Shown here in pieces: positions 1 through 6,076 of a stretch of 11,492 nucleotides of DNA. The stretch comes from Candidatus Equibacterium intestinale (GTDB taxonomy: Bacteria; Bacteroidota; Bacteroidia; Bacteroidales; UBA932). The translations under genes and the position numbers were made by a program. The notes under the pieces are model-generated. The model was not told where the DNA came from, did not search any database, and saw only the letters and a list, made by a program, of their open reading frames with translations. How positions within the stretch are numbered: position 1 is the stretch's first letter; every line of letters starts with the position of its first letter. Location of the stretch: assembly GCA_018064305.1 (NCBI GenBank), contig JAGHVP010000034.1, forward strand, positions 1 through 11,492, read 5' to 3'.

Positions 1-90
1 GGAAGACCCGGAGAAATGGCTTACAATCATCCAGGTCCCAGTGCGGAGATGATCCGAGCGCAGCCGGCAGACGTTTATTTTCTTTTCTAA
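1..90 (+). CDS. C-terminal end of an unidentified protein (partial)
   Basis: Frame 1 is open from the window edge to a TAA at 88-90 and encodes 29 residues ending in DVYFLF. Codon use resembles the next gene, and the stop lies just before the following coding region, so this is probably the 3' end of a real gene. The fragment has no diagnostic motif. The next two genes encode exported, carbohydrate-type proteins, so an enzyme of the same locus is a reasonable guess, but that is inference only. Confidence 0.55.
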   Translation, partial: GRPGEMAYNHPGPSAEMIRAQPADVYFLF

Positions 91-101
91 TCCCGAATGG
101 A

Positions 102-109
102 TATCTTTG
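102..109 (+). promoter_or_regulatory. Bacteroidota-type -7 promoter element (TATCTTTG)
   Basis: TATCTTTG matches the Bacteroidota -7 consensus TAnnTTTG. About 20 bases upstream there is only a T-rich run (78-81) where a -33 TTTG would be expected, so the -33 box is weak. Transcription would start near 114-116. The ATG at 97 would then lie upstream of the transcript and the ATG at 127 would be the first usable start. Confidence 0.45.
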
Positions 110-126
110 TTAAAAATATCCTGCTT

Positions 127-915
127 ATGAAAAGAATCTCTTTATTGCTGCTGTTGCTGTTGTCGGTTCCTGACATATTCGCTCAGAATACAGCTGATAC
201 CAAGCCGTTGACCGACTCATTGACCGGTTTCCCCCTGCCAGAGGAAATGACTCCCGGAATGACAGAATTCTGGCTTCCACAGCCCCCACAGGTCACTCCA
301 GATGATGCCGGTTCCGCTCCAAGTGATGCCATTGTCCTTTTTGACGGCACCGACCTTGATGCATGGAGGCCCGAGTCAAATTTCTGGACTATAGAGAACG
401 GCCTTCTTAAAATGCCGAAGAAAGGCTCTGCCTTGGCCACCAAAGAGAATTTCGGCAGTGTCCAGATGCACATCGAATGGATGGTTCCCGCGCCTGAAGA
501 TGGCAAGGAATGCCGTCAGGGCAATTCCGGAGTATTCTTTCAGGGAAGATATGAACTGCAGATCCTTGATATGAACGGTGGCAAGCCTACCTATGCAAAC
601 GGAATGTGCGGCAGTATATATAAGCAGCAGGCTCCGTTGGCGAATCCTATGCGCGGCAGAGGAGAATGGAATGAATATGACATCATATACAACGCGCCTG
701 TTTTCAATTCAAACGGTTCGTACAGGGTTCCCCCTACGATTACAGTGATCTTCAACGGGGTCCTTGTCTTGAACAACGCCCAGATATTCGGTACCACCAC
801 ATACATCGGTCTGCCCAAGGTCCAGCCTCATGGTGATGCTCCGATCATGCTGCAGCGGTACAGCGATACGGAAGATACTGTGTATTTCAGAAATATCTGG
901 GTCCGCAAGCTGTAA
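127..915 (+). CDS. Secreted DUF1080 protein (3-keto-disaccharide hydrolase-like)
   Basis: Exported protein of 262 residues belonging to the DUF1080 / 3-keto-disaccharide hydrolase family, which has a concanavalin-like beta-sandwich fold. Known members act on 3-keto-glycosides produced by Gfo/Idh-type dehydrogenases; the substrate here is unknown. The signal peptide is MKRISLLLLLLLSVPDIFA with likely cleavage before QN. The domain covers roughly residues 65-262, with family landmarks LFDGTDLDAW, GNSGVFFQGRYELQILD, GEWNEYDIIYNAP, ITVIFNGV, APIMLQRY and a final FRNIWVRKL. An in-frame ATG lies upstream at 97. I prefer 127 because it gives a standard signal peptide (Lys-Arg, then leucines) and because a -7 box at 102-109 would put the transcript start after 97. 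The next gene starts 14 bases downstream, suggesting co-transcription. No Gfo/Idh dehydrogenase is visible in the window. Confidence 0.88.
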   Translation: MKRISLLLLLLLSVPDIFAQNTADTKPLTDSLTGFPLPEEMTPGMTEFWLPQPPQVTPDDAGSAPSDAIVLFDGTDLDAWRPESNFWTIENGLLKMPKKGSALATKENFGSVQMHIEWMVPAPEDGKECRQGNSGVFFQGRYELQILDMNGGKPTYANGMCGSIYKQQAPLANPMRGRGEWNEYDIIYNAPVFNSNGSYRVPPTITVIFNGVLVLNNAQIFGTTTYIGLPKVQPHGDAPIMLQRYSDTEDTVYFRNIWVRKL

Positions 916-929
916 CTTTAACGTCTGAT

Positions 930-2555
930 ATGAACATTATTGCAATGAGAAGATTGTCTGTCATATTCGCTTTGGCTCTGGCAGTTGTAACAGGATGCTG
1001 CTCGGATAACAGCTTCGATCAATTCAACTCACAGGCCGCTCGGGAATATCTTATCCCCGTCCGTCCGGGTTACGAGGGCAGGAACAGCTGGTGGAACAGG
1101 TTTTCGCCGAAATTCATCTATGCACCTGCCTTCGATGTAAAGGAAATAGAAGGTGCAGCGCAATACAGGTTTACGATAACAGACCAGGACAGCGGCGGCC
1201 TGCTGGCATCTTTTACTGCTGATACACCTGCGGCACCGCTGTCAGAGGTCTGGAACGACATTCCCGTTGGCACCGTACACCTGTCAATCGATGCACTTGA
1301 CGGGCAGGGCGCTGTGCTGCAGCATCTTTTCGACAGAGATTTTCTGCGCGATTTTCCTTTTTACGGCCCTTATCCCGGGGCGCCACGCTCATATTCCGAG
1401 GCTGCGCGAAGAGCCTTGCTCTATGTCCACCGTATGCCACAGGTTCAGAAATGGCTTGATAGCACAGAACCTGATATGAGCTATTTCCTCTATTCATATC
1501 CAGCAAAGATTGTAAGTGCCGTGATTGACAACGAGTGCCTGCTGGCCGAACTTATGCCTGAGTATAAGACTGAATGTGAGACGATAAGCCGCCATTGTGC
1601 CGATTTCCTCATCAGTATCAGCCAGGGGCCGGAAGCTCCTCTGGCCTTCTTCCCGCCAACCTACTATGGCGATATGGCGGCAAGCGGCGACCCTGCTAAC
1701 AAAGGTAAGACAATGGCACTTGAGGCAGTGAAGGCAGCCCAGGCGTTCCTTAACCTTTACAGGATGACCGGCGATGATGCTTATCTTCAGCGTGCACTCG
1801 GCATAACAGATACATACGCAAGGCTGCAGACACCTGAGGGAGCATTCCCGATAAAGCTTGATTTCGAAACCGGCGTGGCGGCCTGCCCGGGGCTTGGAGT
1901 TCCAGATCCTGTTATTACGTTGGTACAGAGGCTGCAGCAGGAGTTCGGCATACATGACTATGATGCCATGCTTGACAGATGCGTGAAGTGGATAAAAGAA
2001 GTGGCGCTGAAGAGCTTCGATCTGACAGGACAGTTTGAAGACACATCGGTGGATGTGGAGACACACCAGAACCTGACGCACTGGTCGGCAGAGCCGTTTG
2101 CGATATATCTGCTTTCAAAAGAGGATGTTACAGCAGACGAAATTGCTGATGCCGTTGACCTTACACGGTTCAGCGAAGACCAGTTCGTGTATTGGGACGC
2201 CCTGCCTGCAAGCAACGGTCTCAAGAGCATCTGCACACCGTGTGCATACGAACAGTACTGGAACGATGATGTCAAGTTCAAGGGCAGCACAGAGCAGTTC
2301 AGATATATGACACCTATCGACTGCAGCAGCGCCAATATCATGCTAGCTTTTGCAAAATGCTATGAGGCTACAGGTGATGGACTGATGCTTCAGAAAGCAA
2401 AGGCGCTGGGCGACAATCTGGTGGCCTGCCAGGATGTAATGGGAAAGATTCCTACTATACAGTCACCGTATCTTCCTGATTTCTGGATAAACTGCCAGTA
2501 CTATACGGTGAAGGCGTTGCTCGAGGTGGAGCCAATCATTGAAAATGCGCACTAG
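930..2555 (+). CDS. Lipoprotein with six-hairpin-glycosidase-like helical domain, function unassigned
   Basis: A 541-residue protein with a lipoprotein signal: a basic N-terminus, the hydrophobic run VIFALALAVV and lipobox VTGC, placing the lipidated cysteine at residue 23. Residues about 45-130 look like a beta-sandwich (Ig/Fn3-like) module. Residues about 145-535 are rich in amphipathic helices with repeated Trp, Tyr and acidic residues (segments near THWSAEPFAIYLL and DFWINCQYYTVKALLEV), the pattern of an (alpha/alpha)6 toroid as in six-hairpin glycosidases and related lyases. I cannot assign a family or point to catalytic residues. Position 14 bases after the DUF1080 gene suggests a shared saccharide substrate, processed at the periplasmic or outer face of a membrane. 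The start may instead be the ATG at 945, which gives a more typical signal peptide; neither start has a Shine-Dalgarno site. The reading frame is intact. Confidence 0.8.
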   Translation: MNIIAMRRLSVIFALALAVVTGCCSDNSFDQFNSQAAREYLIPVRPGYEGRNSWWNRFSPKFIYAPAFDVKEIEGAAQYRFTITDQDSGGLLASFTADTPAAPLSEVWNDIPVGTVHLSIDALDGQGAVLQHLFDRDFLRDFPFYGPYPGAPRSYSEAARRALLYVHRMPQVQKWLDSTEPDMSYFLYSYPAKIVSAVIDNECLLAELMPEYKTECETISRHCADFLISISQGPEAPLAFFPPTYYGDMAASGDPANKGKTMALEAVKAAQAFLNLYRMTGDDAYLQRALGITDTYARLQTPEGAFPIKLDFETGVAACPGLGVPDPVITLVQRLQQEFGIHDYDAMLDRCVKWIKEVALKSFDLTGQFEDTSVDVETHQNLTHWSAEPFAIYLLSKEDVTADEIADAVDLTRFSEDQFVYWDALPASNGLKSICTPCAYEQYWNDDVKFKGSTEQFRYMTPIDCSSANIMLAFAKCYEATGDGLMLQKAKALGDNLVACQDVMGKIPTIQSPYLPDFWINCQYYTVKALLEVEPIIENAH

Positions 2556-2571
2556 AATCAAGATTTTTTGG

Positions 2572-2579
2572 TATCTTTG
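2572..2579 (+). promoter_or_regulatory. Bacteroidota-type -7 promoter element (TATCTTTG)
   Basis: This box is identical to the one at 102-109 and matches TAnnTTTG. It lies 17 bases before the ATG at 2597, implying a very short leader. No TTTG is found at the expected -33 distance; the TTTG at 2567-2570 is too close to serve. It sits in the 41-base gap after the helical lipoprotein gene and probably marks the start of the transcription unit running from the acyltransferase through the glycosyltransferase gene. Confidence 0.5.
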
Positions 2580-2596
2580 ACCACAAATTCGTTGAT

Positions 2597-3502
2597 ATGG
2601 GTTACAAGATTCTGGCACGTCTGCTGCTTGCTCCGATCTGGATGCTTTCACTGCTGCCGCTCAAGGTCCATTATCTGATCTCGGACGGCCTGGCGTGGCT
2701 GTTGAAAGATGTTGTGAAATACCGTGTGAAAGTGGTGGACCAGAATATAGGGTCCGCTTTCCCCGCAATGCCTGAAGCAGATCGCAAGTCACTTGCAAAA
2801 CTCTATTATTCCCACCTGGCAGATATTATCTGCGAGATAGTATGGGCACAGACACGCAGTACCAAGCGCATCTGCAGGAAGGGTGTGTTCAGAATTGGCA
2901 ATGAAGATCTGTTGAACAGACTGTTTATCGAACATCAGTCAGTTGTAGTGCTTGCAAGCCATACCGGCAACTGGGAGCTCAGCGCTGGTGGTTTTGACTA
3001 CTGTCAGAATCCTGCTTTTGATTACTCGAATTTCACAGATGCTTATCAGCCGCTCCACAGCAGATTGTCAGAGGAGCTTTTCCACCTTTTGAGACACCAG
3101 TTCCTGAAATACCCGGGAAATCTGGTATCATCTTCAGAAATGCTCCGCTTTGTGCTTGAACATAGGGCTGAAAAGCGTGTGTATTTCTTTATTGCAGACC
3201 AGTATCCATATAAAGGTGCCGGATGTATCACAGAATTTCTTGGGCTTGAGACAGAATGGGCCAACGGTGCTGAGGCCATTGCACGCAAATTGCATCTGCC
3301 TGTGGCTTATATGTATATCGATAATCCGAAAAGAGGTGAATATGTTATAAATTTTTCTCAAATTTGTGAAGATGCTTCAACAACAGAGAAGGGTGAGATT
3401 ACTGCTGCCTATTCAAAGATGCTTGAGGCTGACATATACAAAAAGAAAGAAAACTGGCTCTGGAGCCATAAACGCTGGAAAAATCTAAATATCTATCAAT
3501 AA
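2597..3502 (+). CDS. LpxL/HtrB-like lipid A acyltransferase
   Basis: A 301-residue member of the LpxL/HtrB lysophospholipid acyltransferase family. Such enzymes sit in the inner membrane and add a secondary acyl chain to the lipid A precursor; some Bacteroidota relatives act on other lipids. An N-terminal hydrophobic segment (about residues 5-36) can anchor it. The catalytic HX4E motif is present as HTGNWE at residues 122-127, preceded by VVVLAS. A second family motif, FFIADQYP, lies near residue 200, followed by FLGLETEWANGAEAIARKLHLPV, and the C-terminal WLWSHKRWK is also typical. Length is normal and the frame is intact. It is preceded by a strong -7 box and ends one base before the next start codon, so it heads a compact operon. 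The acyl donor, acceptor and exact position of transfer cannot be read from sequence. Confidence 0.85.
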   Translation: MGYKILARLLLAPIWMLSLLPLKVHYLISDGLAWLLKDVVKYRVKVVDQNIGSAFPAMPEADRKSLAKLYYSHLADIICEIVWAQTRSTKRICRKGVFRIGNEDLLNRLFIEHQSVVVLASHTGNWELSAGGFDYCQNPAFDYSNFTDAYQPLHSRLSEELFHLLRHQFLKYPGNLVSSSEMLRFVLEHRAEKRVYFFIADQYPYKGAGCITEFLGLETEWANGAEAIARKLHLPVAYMYIDNPKRGEYVINFSQICEDASTTEKGEITAAYSKMLEADIYKKKENWLWSHKRWKNLNIYQ

Positions 3503-3503
3503 A

Positions 3504-3926
3504 ATGAAAACAATTGCAAGGATAATGGCAATTTGCCTGGCACTTTCTGCAGGCATCAGTGCAAACGCCCAGTTTGCAACCAAAAGCTCGGAAAGCACAC
3601 CTACAGGAACAGTGGTGTACTCTCTTCCCATGACAGCCATCACATTCAAGGTCGATGCTGTGAAGGAAGAGTTCATCGCAGGGCCGTATGCACAGTATGC
3701 AAAGAAATATATGGGCACCGACGCCCGCACACAGAACGAAGTGAACTATTCGCTCCGCTCCATCAGCATGCGCCCCTACCTCGAGGCAGATCCTTCTGTC
3801 CGCATTCCTGTGAATGTCAAGAGTAAAGGAGTAGCTTCGGCAAACTTCCTCACACTCTGCTCACAGGGCCTTATCGTAACTTCCGACAGCTATGCTGGAA
3901 AGGCCGAGTCGTGGGGGTTGCCTTAA
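3504..3926 (+). CDS. DUF4831 protein, N-terminal fragment ending at premature stop
   Basis: If the TAA is genuine, translation from the ATG at 3504 yields 140 residues: a signal peptide of about 22 residues and the first beta-rich half of DUF4831, ending ESWGLP. The product would be exported but lacks the helical and C-terminal parts, so it is probably not functional. The start is firm: it gives a clean signal peptide (MKTIARIMAICLALSAG) directly behind the upstream stop codon. Confidence 0.6.
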   Translation: MKTIARIMAICLALSAGISANAQFATKSSESTPTGTVVYSLPMTAITFKVDAVKEEFIAGPYAQYAKKYMGTDARTQNEVNYSLRSISMRPYLEADPSVRIPVNVKSKGVASANFLTLCSQGLIVTSDSYAGKAESWGLP

Positions 3927-4004
3927 ATAGCTGGAAATTACCAGTTTGCAGGTAAGGATGTTGAGAGCAGCCTTACCGAAGCCACCACAACACTCTACAA
4001 GACA

Positions 4005-4574
4005 GTGAAGACCGACAAGGGCTTCGAGAGAGTGTCGGTGTCTCAGAGCCAGGTGGTAGAGAAGTCAGCAGAAAAGAAAGCAGCAGAGACGGCCGCAACC
4101 ATTTTCAAGCTCCGCAACATGCGCATGGCCATCGTAACAGGCGACACCGATGCGACATACAGCGGTGAGGCAATGGAAGCTGCAGTGAAAGAGCTTCTCA
4201 GGATGGAAGATGAATATATGAGCCTCTTCTACGGTGTCACCCAGGAGTCTATACAGACAATGAACTTCGACGTGGTGCCTTCTGCCGACAACAAGAGCCA
4301 GATGTATGTGGCTTTCCGCCTCTCTGATACAGAAGGTCTTCTGCCCGAAAGCAATATGTCCGGGCGCCCCATCGTGCTTCAGCTCGAGGCAGACAACTTC
4401 AGCGCAGCAGCTACCCCTGCGGCAAAGAGCGGCGACGTGGTGTACTTCAGAGTCCCCCGCACTGTCACTGCCAAAGTGCTTGACGGCGAGAACATGCTGA
4501 TGCAGTCGAGAATCCCTGTTTATCAGCTTGGAGAAACCCAGTCATTCCCCCTGTCATCAACAATCCTGAAATAA
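4005..4574 (+). CDS. DUF4831 protein, C-terminal remainder after premature stop
   Basis: This is the downstream part of the same frame; coding sequence actually resumes at 3927. The first available start is a GTG at 4005 inside the domain, with no ribosome-binding site and no signal peptide, so an independent product is unlikely. It carries the helical KKAAETAATIFKLRNMRMAI segment and the beta-rich C-terminus typical of the family. It is listed so that the coding sequence is not lost. Confidence 0.5.
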   Translation: MKTDKGFERVSVSQSQVVEKSAEKKAAETAATIFKLRNMRMAIVTGDTDATYSGEAMEAAVKELLRMEDEYMSLFYGVTQESIQTMNFDVVPSADNKSQMYVAFRLSDTEGLLPESNMSGRPIVLQLEADNFSAAATPAAKSGDVVYFRVPRTVTAKVLDGENMLMQSRIPVYQLGETQSFPLSSTILK

Positions 4575-4586
4575 AACCTATCAGAT

Positions 4587-6053
4587 ATGACAATAGCAAA
4601 CCTTAACCCCGAGCGCGTCTGGAAGAACTTCTACGCACTCACCCAGATACCCCGCCCCTCGAAGAAAGAGGGAAAGGTGGTAGAGTTTATGGAAAAGTTC
4701 GGCAAAAGCCTTGGACTTGAGACCATAAAGGATGAAGTCGGCAACATCATTATCCGCAAGCCGGCAACTCCCGGAATGGAAAACCGCAAGGGAATCATCC
4801 TCCAGGGGCATCTGGACATGGTGCCCCAGAACAATATCGACACACCTCACGACTGGGAGAAAGACCCGATCGATGCTTACGAGTACGACCTCGATGGTGA
4901 GAAATGGGTGAAGGCACGCGGCACCACACTCGGAGCCGACAACGGTATGGGCGTGGCCACTGCAATGGCTGTGCTCGAAGCAAAGGACCTTGTACACGGC
5001 CCCATCGAGGCTCTCTTCACAATCGACGAGGAAACAGGCATGACGGGCGCTTTCGCGCTCAAGCCCGGCGTATTGAAAGGTCAGATCCTCATCAACCTCG
5101 ACTCTGAGTCGGAAGGGGAGATATATGTCGGCTGTGCGGGCGGTCTTGACGGAAGCTTTACATTCGATTATAAGGGCGAAGCTGCTCCCAAAGGTTATAA
5201 ATTCTTTGAAATCAGCGTAAAAGGCATGCGTGGAGGTCATTCAGGCATGGAGATTAACGAAGGCCGCGGCAATGCCAACAAGACTATGGCACGCCTGCTC
5301 CTTCCTGTGCTTGACAAGATGGACGGCCGTCTGGCATCCATTCACGGAGGAAACCTCCGCAACGCTATTCCGCGTGAGGCAGTTGCAGTTGTGGCTGTGC
5401 CCGAGGCAAATGTCAGCAAGATGAAACGCAAAGTGGCCGACATCGGTAAGAAGGTGAAGGCAGAGCTTGCACTCATCGACCCTAATGTCGTGATTGCAGT
5501 GAAACCTGCCGCAAAGGCAAAGGTAATGGCAGGTGATGTGGCTCTCAACGTGGTGAAGGCAGTGCTCGCATGCCCCAATGAGGTCGTACGCATGAGCAAT
5601 GCGATGGAGAACCTGGTAGAGACATCATCTAATCTTGCAATGGTGAATTCTGACGGACGCCGTGTCCGCATCGAGTGCCTGCTGCGCAGCTCGGTGGACA
5701 CAGCAAAGGAGAACCTGGCCGACGCAATTGCCTCTGTAATGACTCTTGCAGGCGGAAAAGTCAAGTATTCAGGCGCATATTCTGGATGGAACCCCAATAT
5801 GAAGTCACCTATCCTGGCGCAGATGATAGAGGAATACGAAGGCCTCTACGGCAAGGAGCCTGCTGTGATGGCAATCCATGCAGGGCTTGAGTGCGGTGTG
5901 ATAGGCGCAAAATATGAGGGACTGGACATGGTTTCTGTAGGACCTACACTCTGCTCTCCCCACTCACCCGACGAGAGGGTTAACGTGGCCACTGTAGGCA
6001 AGTTCTGGGACTTCATCGTGAAGGTTCTTGCCAACGCCCCCGTAAAAGAATAA
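4587..6053 (+). CDS. pepD: Aminoacyl-histidine dipeptidase (M20 family, PepD-like)
   Basis: A 488-residue cytosolic zinc dipeptidase of the M20 PepD/carnosinase-like type, which cleaves Xaa-His (such as beta-Ala-His) and other dipeptides. All metal and catalytic positions are visible: His75 and Asp77 in GHLDMV, bridging Asp118 in GADNG, catalytic Glu148 and zinc ligand Glu149 in DEETG, Asp172 in NLDSE, and His459 in CSPHSPDERV. The dimerisation (lid) domain is inserted at about residues 205-385 and begins with GMRGGHSGMEI. Length is normal and there is no signal peptide. The start lies 12 bases after the DUF4831 stop, and the peptide transporter gene begins 23 bases downstream, so imported di- and tripeptides are likely substrates. 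Arginine codons are almost all CGN, suggesting good expression. The exact peptide preference cannot be read from sequence. Confidence 0.93.
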   Translation: MTIANLNPERVWKNFYALTQIPRPSKKEGKVVEFMEKFGKSLGLETIKDEVGNIIIRKPATPGMENRKGIILQGHLDMVPQNNIDTPHDWEKDPIDAYEYDLDGEKWVKARGTTLGADNGMGVATAMAVLEAKDLVHGPIEALFTIDEETGMTGAFALKPGVLKGQILINLDSESEGEIYVGCAGGLDGSFTFDYKGEAAPKGYKFFEISVKGMRGGHSGMEINEGRGNANKTMARLLLPVLDKMDGRLASIHGGNLRNAIPREAVAVVAVPEANVSKMKRKVADIGKKVKAELALIDPNVVIAVKPAAKAKVMAGDVALNVVKAVLACPNEVVRMSNAMENLVETSSNLAMVNSDGRRVRIECLLRSSVDTAKENLADAIASVMTLAGGKVKYSGAYSGWNPNMKSPILAQMIEEYEGLYGKEPAVMAIHAGLECGVIGAKYEGLDMVSVGPTLCSPHSPDERVNVATVGKFWDFIVKVLANAPVKE

Positions 6054-6076
6054 TAATCAACAAAAACAGATAATTT

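Larger units (their letters stand above)
3504..4574 (+). pseudogene. DUF4831 family protein gene interrupted by an in-frame TAA
   Basis: Frame 3 is open from the ATG at 3504 to a TAA at 4572-4574 except for one TAA at 3924-3926. Read through that codon, it encodes about 356 residues with a signal peptide (cleavage after ISANA) and features of the Bacteroidales DUF4831 family: the N-terminal TPTGTVVYSLPMTAITF segment, then AAETAATIFKLRNMRMAIVTGD, EDEYMSLFYG and a C-terminal beta-rich part. Coding character continues without a break across the stop (ESWGLP, stop, IAGNYQFAG), so one base change in a codon such as AAA, CAA or GAA explains it. The gene starts one base after the acyltransferase stop, and the dipeptidase gene follows after 12 bases. 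DUF4831 has no established function. The lesion may be real or a sequence error. Confidence 0.75.

Noticed and set aside
97..126. Upstream ATG as start of the DUF1080 gene
   Set aside because: It adds ten residues before a perfect signal peptide and would lie before the likely transcript start given by the -7 box at 102-109.
1494..2081. Antisense open frame (195 codons) inside the helical lipoprotein gene
   Set aside because: Cys/His-rich translation without signal peptide or motif; the sense frame is continuous over 541 codons.
3924..3926. Stop-codon read-through or recoding in the DUF4831 gene
   Set aside because: TAA ends other genes here, and I see no recoding element or special downstream structure; mutation or sequence error is simpler.
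4005..4574. Independent gene starting at GTG 4005
   Set aside because: It lies in the same frame as the upstream fragment, coding sequence extends back to 3927, and the start has no ribosome-binding site or signal peptide although the family is exported.
4581..5240. Antisense open frame (219 codons) opposite the dipeptidase
   Set aside because: It covers the zinc-binding region of a convincing M20 enzyme on the other strand; its translation shows no family motif.
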